NCBI RefSeq assembly: GCF_011602365.1
Contig: NZ_JAAONZ010000014.1
Location: 62,001-126,000 of the forward strand
Length of the DNA: 64,000 bases
Reading direction: 5' to 3'
Origin: Pseudomaricurvus hydrocarbonicus
Lineage (GTDB): Bacteria; Pseudomonadota; Gammaproteobacteria; Pseudomonadales; Cellvibrionaceae
The translations under genes were made by a program, and so were the position numbers. The notes under the pieces are model-generated. The model searched no databases. It was not told where the DNA came from and saw nothing but the letters and a program-made list of their open reading frames with translations. Positions within the stretch are counted from its first letter, which is position 1. Each line of letters starts with the position of its first letter. Below, in pieces: positions 26,083 to 34,764 of the stretch.

Positions 26083-26709
26083 ATGAACCGAAGAGAGTTT
26101 CTGCAATGCGCCGCCGTTCTGGTGGGCAGTGCTGGCGTATCCGGCCATGTGCTGGCGCTGAGTCAGACGCAAATGACCTATCTCGCCTCGGCGGATGACT
26201 ACGTTAAAATGCCGGCGACCCTGTTTTCCAGCCAGCAGCGCGCCATAGTCGCCGCCGCGGCGGAAACGATCATCCCCCGCACGGACACACCCGGAGCTAT
26301 CGATGCCGGCGTCCCCCACTTTATCGAGCTGATGGTGCAGGACTGGCTCAACGATGAGGAAAGTTCAATTTTTATGAGCGGACTTCAAAATCTGGAGACT
26401 GGCATCCCCGCGGAGTTGGGCGCGTCCTATGACAAGCTCAGTGCTGAACAGCAATTGTCAGTGCTGGAAGCACTGGAGGCTGCTGCCAGCAAGAGTCCCT
26501 GGTATGCCATGGGTAATGTGCGGCGCACTTTTATCAGCGATGCGCCATTCATTTGCCAGCTAAAGGAACTCACCATCTGGGGCTTTTTCACTTCCGAAGC
26601 GGGGGTGAAGCAGGTTCTGCGCTACAACCCCATGCCGATGAAATTTGACGGTCACTACCCCCGAAAGCCCGGTGACACTACCTGGGCGCCATTTGCGACC
26701 ATTCGCTGA
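26083..26709 (+). CDS. gluconate 2-dehydrogenase subunit 3 family protein (gamma subunit), Tat signal
   Basis: 208 residues with a Tat-type start (NRREFLQCAAVLVGSAGVSG). The mature part has the family features: IVAAAAETIIPRTDTPGAIDAGVPHFIELMVQDWL near the start and the C-terminal GHYPRKPGDTTWAP. These small subunits carry the GMC flavoprotein through the Tat system and support its maturation. The GMC gene follows after 30 nt. Confidence 0.9.
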   Translation: MNRREFLQCAAVLVGSAGVSGHVLALSQTQMTYLASADDYVKMPATLFSSQQRAIVAAAAETIIPRTDTPGAIDAGVPHFIELMVQDWLNDEESSIFMSGLQNLETGIPAELGASYDKLSAEQQLSVLEALEAAASKSPWYAMGNVRRTFISDAPFICQLKELTIWGFFTSEAGVKQVLRYNPMPMKFDGHYPRKPGDTTWAPFATIR

Positions 26710-26739
26710 GTTGACCGATCTGAGAACGGATAGCCTGAT

Positions 26740-28449
26740 ATGATTACTGCAAAAAATTACGACTTCGACGCCATTGTTGTGGGCTCCGGTATTACCGGTG
26801 GCTGGGCTGCAAAAGAACTTACTGAAAAGGGTCTGCGGGTGCTGGTGCTGGAGCGAGGCCGCGATCTGCAACACGGCACTGGATATTTGGGCGAACATGC
26901 CCCGAGCTGGAAGATTCCCTTTAACGGTAAACCCCAGCGCGAGCTGGAAGCGGAAAACTACGAGGTGCAAAGTAAGCTACACGCCTTCCGCACGACCAAC
27001 ATACAGTTCTGGAACAATGACAAGCTCAATCCTTACGCCACCGACGAGGGCTCGGAGTTCCAGTGGTTCCGCGGCGGAGTAGTGGGCGGACGCTCGCTGA
27101 TGTGGGGGCGCCAGACCTACCGCTGGAGCGAGGAAGACTTCAAGGCTAACGCCAAAGATGGCCACGGGATTCCCTGGCCTGTCAGCTATGACGACATCGC
27201 GCCCTGGTACAGCTATGTAGAAAAATTCATCGGTGTGAACGGTCGTAAGGAAGGCCTGCCGCAGCTGCCGGACGGCGAATTCCAGAAGCCCATGCCCTGG
27301 TATGCGGTGGAGGAAACCATCGCCGAGCGTCTGAAGCAAAACGCGCCGGACGTCACCCTTACCAACGCCCGCACCGCCATCCTCACCGAAGACCTGCCCG
27401 GGCGCAGCGCTTGCCACTACTGTGGTCCTTGCGAGAACGGTTGTTCTACCGGTAGTTATTTCAGCTCCCAAAGCTCCACTTTGCCGGCTGCGCGAGCCAC
27501 CAACAGAATGACCCTGCGACCCAACTCGGTGGTGGAACGACTGGAGTATGACGAGAAGACCCAGCGTATCAGCAAGGTGCATGTGATTGACTCCGAAACC
27601 CTGCAGCGTCACAGCTTCAGTGCGCGAGTGGTGTTCCTGTGCGCCTCTACTGTGGGTTCCACCCAACTGCTGCTTAACTCCACCAGTGAAGCTTTCCCCA
27701 ACGGCCTGGCCAATCGCAGTGGTGTGCTGGGGCAGAACTTGATGGACCACTTCCTCGGCCTCGGCACTATGGGCATGTTTGCCGATAATCGTGATACCTA
27801 TTACTACGGCAACCGCCCGACCGGGCTCTACATTCCGCGCTTCCGCAACCTGCCTGGCCAGAAAGAGGATCTGGGTTTTGTACGCGGCTACGGCTATCAG
27901 ACGATTATCAATAACAGCAACTGGACCGGTTCTTTCAACCAGAAAGGCTTTGGTGCTGGCCTGAAAGCCAAGCTGGCTCAATTGCCCAACACCTGGACCT
28001 TCTTTGCCGCCGGCTTTGGCGAGTGTCTGCCCAATCCCCAAAATCGTGTTTACCTGAGCCAGAAAAAGGACCGTTACGGCATGCGGCAGGTAGCGTTTGA
28101 GTTCAACTGGGGTGACAATGAAAAGGCCATGGCGAAGGATATTCAGGCACAAGGTAAGCGCATTGTGGATGCGTCGGGTTCCGCCTTTACCATGTCCTTT
28201 GGCGATGCCGAAAGCCTCTCCGTCCCGGGCTCCGGCATTCATGAGATGGGCACCGCCCGCATGGGTAATGATCCATCTCAATCAGTGCTGAACAAATACA
28301 ACCAGGCTCACGATGTGCCCAACCTGTTTGTTACAGACGGCTCCTTTATGGCGTCCTCTTCCTGCGTCAATCCGTCGTTGACTTACATGGCCTTTACGGC
28401 CCGAGCCTGCGATTATGCGGTGAAGCAGCTGGAAGCAGGTGTGATTTAA
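26740..28449 (+). CDS. GMC-family FAD oxidoreductase (gluconate/sugar-dehydrogenase-like alpha subunit)
   Basis: 569 residues. The FAD site is VGSGITGGWAAKELTEKGLRVLVLERG near the N-terminus. The GMC active-site His lies in GSGIHEMGTARMG and the conserved C-terminal segment is CVNPSLTYMAFTARACDYA. Residues ~225-237 contain a cysteine cluster (ACHYCGPCENGC, C-x2-C-x2-C-x3-C), like the Fe-S site reported in bacterial FAD-glucose dehydrogenases. It has no signal of its own and should travel with the gamma subunit to the periplasm, oxidising an alcohol or sugar. No adjacent cytochrome subunit is intact; the triheme cytochrome at 11743-12984 is a candidate acceptor. Confidence 0.92.
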   Translation: MITAKNYDFDAIVVGSGITGGWAAKELTEKGLRVLVLERGRDLQHGTGYLGEHAPSWKIPFNGKPQRELEAENYEVQSKLHAFRTTNIQFWNNDKLNPYATDEGSEFQWFRGGVVGGRSLMWGRQTYRWSEEDFKANAKDGHGIPWPVSYDDIAPWYSYVEKFIGVNGRKEGLPQLPDGEFQKPMPWYAVEETIAERLKQNAPDVTLTNARTAILTEDLPGRSACHYCGPCENGCSTGSYFSSQSSTLPAARATNRMTLRPNSVVERLEYDEKTQRISKVHVIDSETLQRHSFSARVVFLCASTVGSTQLLLNSTSEAFPNGLANRSGVLGQNLMDHFLGLGTMGMFADNRDTYYYGNRPTGLYIPRFRNLPGQKEDLGFVRGYGYQTIINNSNWTGSFNQKGFGAGLKAKLAQLPNTWTFFAAGFGECLPNPQNRVYLSQKKDRYGMRQVAFEFNWGDNEKAMAKDIQAQGKRIVDASGSAFTMSFGDAESLSVPGSGIHEMGTARMGNDPSQSVLNKYNQAHDVPNLFVTDGSFMASSSCVNPSLTYMAFTARACDYAVKQLEAGVI

Positions 28450-28465
28450 GGCCGGGAAGGTATCC

Positions 28466-28540
28466 ATGAATATCAAAAAAATACCTGAAAATCAGCGCTG
28501 CCGTGGTGGTAGTGCTGATTGTCGCTCTGGGCGTGCGTAT
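28466..28540 (+). pseudogene. relic of a short exported protein gene after the GMC gene
   Basis: From ATG 28466, removing one A from the seven-A run (28475-28481) gives MNIKKYLKISAAVVVVLIVALGVRI then a stop, a signal-peptide-like sequence. As read, the frame is not hydrophobic. In gluconate-dehydrogenase-type operons a cytochrome c gene often follows here, so this may be the start of a lost cytochrome. Only the N-terminus is recognisable. Confidence 0.35.
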
Positions 28541-28720
28541 CTAGGTTTCATTAAAATCGAGTAGCAACAGAATGGCGAGCAGGCGTGGTCGCCAAGTCTT
28601 CAAGGTGCCGAAGCGGGGCATGGGCGTCTCACTGAGAGTTTATTGTTATGACTGGCAATCAGCTTGAACCGGGTCGTTCTTTGAGTTGTGGAGCCGCAAA
28701 GTATAGATTAACAACAGGAT

Positions 28721-28736
28721 CTGTAAGCGTTTACAG
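28721..28736. promoter_or_regulatory. second LacI-type palindrome
   Basis: CTGTAAGCGTTTACAG has 6-bp perfect arms and a central CG, like the site at 1748-1761. It lies among gene relics and also covers the end of a decayed minus-strand frame. Confidence 0.4.
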
Positions 28737-28737
28737 A

Positions 28738-29094
28738 TGGGGGTTGATATATTCAGGAGGAAGAGGGAGGTCTTCCGGCTTGAGGTCGGCGATAAGTGGG
28801 ACGTTGCCAATCCTGGCTCACCGGCGCTATGACGGCGAGCCAGTGGCTCGGGTAAGAATCCATTTCGGGGAAGCTGGCCACCGCCGCCACTAAAGCGGCA
28901 GCACTACTTATGGCCAGTCCCCAATTATGGCATATGTCGTCTGCTACTCCTGGGGCGCCTTATACAAGATTGTGTGAGGCAACTGGTTTTTAACGGGAAC
29001 CAAAGGCATAACGGATGTTCAGGCCTACCTCGCGAGGAGGGGTATAGCTTCCAGCGAAACATACTATAAACGGATATTGATTCATCTGGCTAAT
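28738..29094 (-). pseudogene. minus-strand gene relics, including a TonB-receptor C-terminus
   Basis: On the minus strand, 29061-28990 reads FAGSYTPPREVGLNIRYAFGSR and a stop, which is the typical last segment of a TonB-dependent receptor (compare ...GVNLKYNF of the receptor at 1839-4208). Upstream it decays into stops. Further along, ~28960-28800 reads protein-like (CHNWGLAISSAAALVAAVA, then SYPSHWLAVIAPV), and after a frame change a C-terminus-like LIADLKPEDLPLPPEYINPHL ends at 28730. These are fragments of a lost operon, not working genes. The second gene is not identified. Confidence 0.5.
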
Positions 29095-29106
29095 CTAAGA
29101 TTGGCT

Positions 29107-29331
29107 TTAGTCATTATTTCCCAATTCTGCTTGTGCAGCTTTTCTTTCAAGCCAGAGGCTTAGGTCACATCGGCGCCATCCAACACAGCGAGTAGAAAAT
29201 TTTATTTTTCGTGGAAATGTTTCGTCTACTTCCGAAATCACATAGAGCGTTGTCCGTGACACGCCGATATATTTAGCCGCTGTATTGGGGCGCATAAATT
29301 CCGAAATGGTTTCGTTAGATCTAGGTTCCAC
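29107..29331 (-). CDS. AlpA-family / excisionase-like HTH regulator
   Basis: 74 residues with the winged-helix DNA-binding pattern of AlpA and phage excisionases: MRPNTAAKYIGVSRTTLYV, FPRKIKF, then GWRRCDLSLWLERK. In P4-type elements such proteins control integrase expression or direct excision. It is encoded near the integrase and on the same strand, and is the only other element gene seen. Confidence 0.88.
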   Translation of the reverse strand: MEPRSNETISEFMRPNTAAKYIGVSRTTLYVISEVDETFPRKIKFSTRCVGWRRCDLSLWLERKAAQAELGNND

Positions 29332-29717
29332 GATGGCGCCCCTTAGGATTTCTTGATTCGAATTTTAACTGAGCTGATTACTACGACTTTATTGCTAAAA
29401 ACCTTTTGAAACTAAAGTTGTTTGTCAATGTAACTTGATTTTACGGCTTGATCGTAATTCGTCAATCATACGTTACATCGAATAGCTCGCTAACGTCAGA
29501 TGATGTTCTCAGCTTACTATTTTTTCACAGAAACCAACTTTGTTCGATGGTGTGCAATAGTATTTAAGAGGGGTTGAAAGTGACTTATCTCTCATTGAGT
29601 GTTTGTTCGATGAGGTTATAAACTGAGGCTTATACGATGAAAAAATAGGCTAAGTAGTGTGGCGCTTATCCTTGTTTGGTTTGGTAGTAGGTCACAAAAA
29701 TGGGGGCGAGACAAAAT
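29332..29717. other. A/T-rich gap between the AlpA-like gene and the integrase gene
   Basis: Almost 390 bp with no gene in either strand. The base composition is clearly A/T-richer than the catabolic genes to the left, as is usual for element ends. Confidence 0.4.
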
Positions 29718-31145
29718 CTAGCTTTGGAAATTATTTGGAATGGTAGATTTATTGTCTTGCGCTTTGCTGATTGTTGCCTCTATAACGTCCATGGCCTCTT
29801 GGGCGCTGTCAGGGCAAAGGTGTCCGTAGTGCCTCTCAATCAGTTCTACGCTCTTGTGGCCAATGATCTTTGCTACGGAAAGAAGAGGGATTCCGGCAGC
29901 AACCATTGTGCTTATCCCGTGGTGTCGCAGTGCGTAATAGTGGAGTTCCTCAGGGAGCCCTCCGTATTTTTTTGTGTCGGACCATGGATCATAGTGAGCG
30001 TCGGTTGCCATCATCTGTCCGGTAACCGGTGAGGGGAAAACCAGGCCGGTATCGGGGTTGTCTTGTTGTTTCTTCCAAGCCTGAAGTAGTTGCTTTGTAT
30101 TGGCCGAAAGGGGGACTTCCATCAGCGTTCCGGCCTTGCCTTTGCGCCGTGCTGTGGCTTTCGATTTTTCACTGTATTTACGCAGCTTGCCGCTGAAGCG
30201 CAGATCTACCTCCTCCCATCTAAGCGCGTATATATCTCCAGGGCGCCAACCAGTGGACATAGAAAGTCGACAGAAGGGTACAAACCAGTGGGGATATTCT
30301 ACAGAATCCAATTCTTGCAGATAGGCTTTGCCGTGGGCACGGCTATTTCGTCTTTCTGCGCGCTTTCGTTCGCCGAACATATTTAGCCCAATCAGCAATT
30401 GGGTCATTTCGCTAGGCGTTAGCATTCGGCGTGTTGCTTCCAGGCGGCGTTCTTTTTCCTCAACTGCTTCGTTATATACGGGTGGTTTCAACGCAAACCC
30501 CTGGATAGGGTTTACTTCTAGCACTTCATCTTTCACCGCCTGGTTGAGGAGGGCACGCAAGAGCCCGAAAAAACGAGTAATTGTATTATGGTCGTAAAAG
30601 GGAGATGAGCCGTTTTTAGGCTTGTAGCGCTTTTTCTGCTTTTCTATTCTGGTTTGCCATTCACCCATGTCACGACGGGTTAAGGTGGCCATATCGCGAT
30701 CGAGGAACGTTTCAAAGCTAAATAATATTTCGGAGCGGTAGGCTCGTGCTTTCTTCTCACCAAACGTTGCCAAAGTTCGGGAGTATTGTCCGTCGAGGTA
30801 GTTGCGTAGTGTACGACGTCCGGCCTCTTGGGCCTGTTGCAGTTGTTGGCTTCGTTGTTTCTCTTTTTCACCCAGTGGGTCGGCGCCTCGACTGTTCCAC
30901 TCAGCGGCTATCGCTGCAGCCGTTTGTGGCAACATGGCGGGGTACTGCCCAATAGTAATTTGCTTTCGAACGCCTGAACTGTCGGTATAGCGATAACGCC
31001 AAGAAGCACTGCTAGCGTTCTTTACAAGATGAAAGCCGCTGATATTGGCACAGCTAAGTTGTGAACGAGTTCCCGCTGAAGAGGCGAATTTGTCCGCTTT
31101 AGCATTGGTGATCGCTGTTAATCTTTGGCGAGGCTTATTGTTCAT
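29718..31145 (-). CDS. tyrosine-type site-specific integrase (P4-like)
   Basis: 475 residues. The N-terminal domain (SGFHLVKNASSASWRYRYTDSSGVRKQITIGQYPAM) binds arm sites as in P4-type integrases. The catalytic domain has the first Arg in STGWRPGDIYALRWEEVDL, then HYYALRHHGIS (HxxR), IIGHKSVE (His), and the Tyr nucleophile in ERHYGHL. The enzyme integrates and excises a DNA element. Its start lies 163 bp from a tRNA-Arg 3' fragment, as expected for an element inserted in a tRNA gene. The catalytic residues look complete. Confidence 0.94.
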   Translation of the reverse strand: MNNKPRQRLTAITNAKADKFASSAGTRSQLSCANISGFHLVKNASSASWRYRYTDSSGVRKQITIGQYPAMLPQTAAAIAAEWNSRGADPLGEKEKQRSQQLQQAQEAGRRTLRNYLDGQYSRTLATFGEKKARAYRSEILFSFETFLDRDMATLTRRDMGEWQTRIEKQKKRYKPKNGSSPFYDHNTITRFFGLLRALLNQAVKDEVLEVNPIQGFALKPPVYNEAVEEKERRLEATRRMLTPSEMTQLLIGLNMFGERKRAERRNSRAHGKAYLQELDSVEYPHWFVPFCRLSMSTGWRPGDIYALRWEEVDLRFSGKLRKYSEKSKATARRKGKAGTLMEVPLSANTKQLLQAWKKQQDNPDTGLVFPSPVTGQMMATDAHYDPWSDTKKYGGLPEELHYYALRHHGISTMVAAGIPLLSVAKIIGHKSVELIERHYGHLCPDSAQEAMDVIEATISKAQDNKSTIPNNFQS

Positions 31146-31308
31146 GGCTCAGCCTATCATTAGCTATTGGTTGCATCATATCATGCAGCCAATATGCAGC
31201 CAATATGAGCATGCAGCCACGGAAAACAACGAACAATGCCGAACAATAAATATAATAAAAACAATAGGTTAGGATTTTACCGCACAGTAAAAAACAACTA
31301 ATAGCTGG

Positions 31309-31353
31309 CTCCTAAGGGGAAGGCCAGTGGTTCGAATCCACTAGGGCGGGCCA
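31309..31353 (+). other. attachment site: 3' part of a tRNA-Arg(CCU) gene
   Basis: The 45 nt read as a tRNA from position 32 to the CCA end: anticodon loop CTCCTAA (anticodon CCT), stem GGGGA, variable AGGCC, T-arm AGTGG-TTCGAAT-CCACT, acceptor AGGGCGG, G, CCA. The bases before it (TAGCTGG) do not pair with GGGGA and no D-arm or 5' acceptor is present, so this is not a complete tRNA gene. A break at the anticodon loop is a known tyrosine-integrase crossover point. This is most likely the right end of an integrated element. Confidence 0.75.
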
Positions 31354-31750
31354 TTTCGACAGCAAACCCTCCTGTTACTTCCTTGTTTTCCCGCGCAACG
31401 TGTAGCCTTGAGCATTTTGCTCTGGTGCATTCGGTCAATGTCGTTTGGCTTGGGGCGGTGCGTGCTGTCTGATTTCTGATGCAGGGCGAGCCGGCGCGTA
31501 TCTGTGCACTTTGTGTGTGATCGTCAGCGAGCTTGAATAATAGGTCGCTGGCTGCGTGCTCGTCCTTGCTTACAGGCTGTTCGCCAGGCTTGCTCGTGCG
31601 TGAGAGGAAAAGTTAACAACGCCTTCCTCACATGACTATTCTGAGGGCTTCGGTCGGTCTGAGAGACGTTCATCCGGGGGCAGCAAGCAGATCTGGTCGA
31701 GCATCACTGCTTGCTTTCTTTTGACAATCTGGGGTGGGTTTCTCCGTGAA
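31354..31750. other. gap after the attachment site
   Basis: Nothing recognisable in either strand. It marks the change from island to chromosomal genes. Confidence 0.35.
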
Positions 31751-31927
31751 TCAGGCGTAATCGAAGTCGAATTCGACGATTTCTCTTTCGAGACGCATGT
31801 CTTCAAGCCGTTCCTCTAATTTACGCCGGGCATCCAGTTCCAGGGCTTTGGCTTCGGCGCTGCTTCGTCGATTGTTTTTGGTGTTGGACTTGGTGGTGGC
31901 TTCTGGTTGTAAGAGTTCGTTGCTCAT
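31751..31927 (-). CDS. PA3496-family small protein
   Basis: 58 residues, with a strong AAGGAGG 8 nt before the ATG. A polar N-terminal half is followed by a charged helix (SAEAKALELDARRKLEERLEDMRLEREIVEF) and the end DFDYA. This is the pattern of the short PA3496-like family of pseudomonads, annotated as putative envelope-integrity proteins and ending in an E/D-F-D motif. Function is not established. Confidence 0.75.
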   Translation of the reverse strand: MSNELLQPEATTKSNTKNNRRSSAEAKALELDARRKLEERLEDMRLEREIVEFDFDYA

Positions 31928-32464
31928 ATCGAGATTCCTCCTTGTCGATACCGTGCCTGTATTTTTTATTGGTTTAATGTATCAAGCTCGCATGAAAAAT
32001 ATACCGTTTAGGGGACTTGGGTCAAGCACATTGGATGATGATTTTGTGAAATATCTGTGACCAACAAGCGCTCCCTCCCGGTCGCACAGTCAGGGGTATT
32101 TCGGCGGTGCAAAAAATGACGATTTCAAGCCAGTTTGGGTCTATTTTGGTGCGAATTTCGCCAGTGCACCGACGTCGGTGTCAACGTGTGAGGAATGCTG
32201 GGGGCCCTCAGTGGTTGAATTCTGAAGAGGTTGGCAGATATTGGTCTAATATTAGTTATGGTTTATTGTTGAGCACCCGATTGATGGGGATTTTCCCGTC
32301 ATTGTGAACCGGGCATTGAGTCTTGGGGGGGACGGGGACCGATCACTTTCAGTCCGTTAGCTATTGGATACAAGGTGCGCAGCAGCAGGAATGGCTGTCG
32401 GGGACATTTGGAGTGCTTGCCGGGGTAGAATTGACAGGCTGGGTAGAGGGCAAAAGGCGTATTT
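31928..32464. other. gap upstream of the STAS gene
   Basis: No supported gene. A 66-codon frame at 32107-32307 has no family signature. The promoter of the STAS operon should lie near its right end, but no clear hexamers were found. Confidence 0.35.
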
Positions 32465-32770
32465 ATGAGTATTAAGTCTCACCTTTCTGAAGTTGAACAA
32501 AAGTTGACCATCTCCATCAGTGGGCGGTTTGATTTCAGTGCTCATCAGGAGTTTAGAAATGCCTACGAGTCACTGCCGGTGGCTCCATCCCAGTTTGTGG
32601 TTGATCTTGATGGTGCCAATTATCTGGATAGTTCGGCGTTGGGTATGTTGCTGTTGCTCAGAGACCATGCCGGTGGCAATTCAGCTGATATCGAAATTGT
32701 GAATTGCAGCCCGGATGTCAAAAAGATTTTAACCATTTCTAATTTTGAGCAGCTGTTTACCATTCGGTAA
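32465..32770 (+). CDS. hsbA: STAS-domain anti-sigma-factor antagonist (HsbA-like)
   Basis: 101 residues forming one STAS domain (KLTISISGRFDFSAHQEF, FVVDLDGANYLDSSALGMLLLL). The serine in LDSSALG is the conserved phosphorylation site of SpoIIAA-like proteins. It precedes a REC-PP2C-HATPase gene and an HPt gene, the same three components as HsbA-HsbR-HptB of Pseudomonas, where HsbA phosphorylation controls flagellar (FlgM) and biofilm output. The gene name rests on this context. Confidence 0.85.
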   Translation: MSIKSHLSEVEQKLTISISGRFDFSAHQEFRNAYESLPVAPSQFVVDLDGANYLDSSALGMLLLLRDHAGGNSADIEIVNCSPDVKKILTISNFEQLFTIR

Positions 32771-32866
32771 TTCGGTCTGTCTGGATGTGCGAGGCCGGTT
32801 GTTTGAGTGAAGCCAGCAGGTATAACCACAGTTGAGTTTACACATATAAAGGCGTCTGCTTACCCT

Positions 32867-34573
32867 ATGTTGGAATCCCGAGCATTAACTGTTCTGATCG
32901 CTGATGATACAGATTCGGATCGATTGATTTTAGAAGCTATTGTCAAAAAGGAAGGCCATCAGGTCATCAGTGTCGATAATGGAATTAAGGCCGTAGCGGC
33001 CTACCAAGAGCACCATCCGGACCTGGTTTTACTGGATGCGCTGATGCCGGTCATGGATGGGTTTGAAGCTGCTCGCCAGATCAAAGTTTTGGCGGGTGAA
33101 GACCTGGTTCCTGTCATTTTTCTCACCTCGCTTGCCGATACAGACTCTTTGGTTAAATGCCTTGAAGCGGGTGGTGATGACTTTCTGTCAAAACCTTACA
33201 GTCGTGTAATTTTAAAGGCAAAAATTAAAGCTTTTTCACGAATGCGTGAAATGCACCAAATGGTTCAATTACAACGGGATCAAATTGCTCAGCACAACAG
33301 TCACTTAATGCGGGAGCAGGAGGTGGCGAAACAAATTTTTGATAAAATTGCCCACACTGGCAGCATGAATGCGCCTAACGTCCGCTATTCTCTCTCCCCC
33401 CTGGCCATCTTTAATGGTGACGTGATTGTCGCTGCCGTGCGTCCCTCCGGTAGTATGATGGTCTTGTTAGGCGATTTTACCGGTCACGGGTTGCCCGCGG
33501 CCATAGGCTCGATGCCACTGTCTTCAATTTTTTATGGCATGGTGGGAAAAGGCTATTCAATGGTCGATATCCTCCGGGAGATCAATCAAAAGCTAAAACA
33601 AATACTGCCAGTGGGGGTTTTTTGTTGTGCCACGATAGTAGATATGAATTTTTCCAAAAGGAAAATTAAAATCTGGAATGGGGGGCTGCCAGATTGTTAT
33701 ATCCATCGGCTTGACTCAGGAGCCGTGGATACGGTGCGCTCTACTCATTTACCGCTAGGGGTTTTGAATGACGCTAATTTCAAGGATGATTGCGAACAAG
33801 TTGAAATGAACCCTGGTGACCGGCTGTATTTGTGGTCTGACGGCATTATAGAATCCCGCAACAAACACGGGGAAATGTTCGGTGAGGAGCGACTAAAGCA
33901 ACTCTTCGAAAACAACGCTCAGGCAGACACGGTGTTTGAACGGATACTGGATGCCGTTCATGAATATTCTGACGGTCAGCGTGACGACGATTTATCCTTG
34001 ATCGAACTGACGATGGCTGACCCCGGACAATTGCCCGATACTCGGCAGGAGTATACGACCAGTCGCTACGGTGGGTTGCAGGAGTGGTCGATGACACTGG
34101 AGCTCAAGACTTCTACCTTGAAGCTCTTTGATCCCTTGCCTCTGCTGCTGAATATCCTGGTGGAAGTGCCCGGTTTACGATCGCATAGCGGGACTTTGTA
34201 CACTCTTCTGGCAGAGTTGTATTCAAACGCACTGGAGCATGGGGTGTTGAGACTCCCCTCCAGCTGGAAAACAACCTCTGAGGGTTTTGAACGGTATTAT
34301 CAAGAGCGTCAAAAGCGTATGGATGCCCTCTCGGCAGGTTTTATCCGTTTTGATATGGAGCATCAAACTCAGGGGGCTGGGGGCGTTTTAACCATTCGGG
34401 TGACAGACTCCGGTGATGGTTTTGAGCATGTGAAAAACATCAATAATGGCCATCGATTGGAGGCTTACAGTGGGCGGGGGATTGCCCTGATTCGGTCCCT
34501 GAGTCACAGTCTCCGATATTTGGGTAATGGCAATCAGGTGGAAGTGACCTTTGTATGGGATGCCGATGATTAG
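32867..34573 (+). CDS. hsbR: response regulator with PP2C phosphatase and HATPase kinase domains (HsbR-like)
   Basis: 568 residues from ATG 32867; a GTG at 32807 would add 20 unconserved residues. The REC domain comes first (LTVLIADDTDSDR, acceptor Asp in DLVLLDALMPVMDG). A coiled-coil linker follows (~125-160), then a PP2C/SpoIIE-type domain (~165-380; LLGDFTGHGLPAA, LYLWSDGIIESRN). The C-terminal domain is an HATPase (~400-568; ELYSNALEHGV, DSGDGF, GRGIALI). Proteins with both phosphatase and kinase activities switch their STAS partner. The HPt protein encoded downstream probably phosphorylates the REC domain. Confidence 0.9.
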   Translation: MLESRALTVLIADDTDSDRLILEAIVKKEGHQVISVDNGIKAVAAYQEHHPDLVLLDALMPVMDGFEAARQIKVLAGEDLVPVIFLTSLADTDSLVKCLEAGGDDFLSKPYSRVILKAKIKAFSRMREMHQMVQLQRDQIAQHNSHLMREQEVAKQIFDKIAHTGSMNAPNVRYSLSPLAIFNGDVIVAAVRPSGSMMVLLGDFTGHGLPAAIGSMPLSSIFYGMVGKGYSMVDILREINQKLKQILPVGVFCCATIVDMNFSKRKIKIWNGGLPDCYIHRLDSGAVDTVRSTHLPLGVLNDANFKDDCEQVEMNPGDRLYLWSDGIIESRNKHGEMFGEERLKQLFENNAQADTVFERILDAVHEYSDGQRDDDLSLIELTMADPGQLPDTRQEYTTSRYGGLQEWSMTLELKTSTLKLFDPLPLLLNILVEVPGLRSHSGTLYTLLAELYSNALEHGVLRLPSSWKTTSEGFERYYQERQKRMDALSAGFIRFDMEHQTQGAGGVLTIRVTDSGDGFEHVKNINNGHRLEAYSGRGIALIRSLSHSLRYLGNGNQVEVTFVWDADD

Positions 34574-34764
34574 ATTGTGCTGGTGAATCGTGTTTTAATA
34601 TTTTTTCCAATCGCAATACCGACAGTGAGTTTGGCGGCGGGTGTTTAAGCGCTGTCAAGATCCGTGAAGATCAGCATTCGGGAAGGACAGGGGCCAGAAC
34701 GGGCCACAACTCAGGTTCCCGAGATCCGATCGGCTGTAGAGCCTATTTTCAGGAGTTTTATGCT

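Noticed and set aside
26977-28281. 434-codon open frame antisense to the GMC gene
   Set aside because: It is a shadow of the G/C-rich GMC coding frame: no ribosome site, no domain, and the sense frame has full GMC motifs.
31270-31353. A complete tRNA-Arg gene
   Set aside because: Only the 3' half from the anticodon loop onward is present; no 5' acceptor, D-arm or anticodon-stem partner precedes it.
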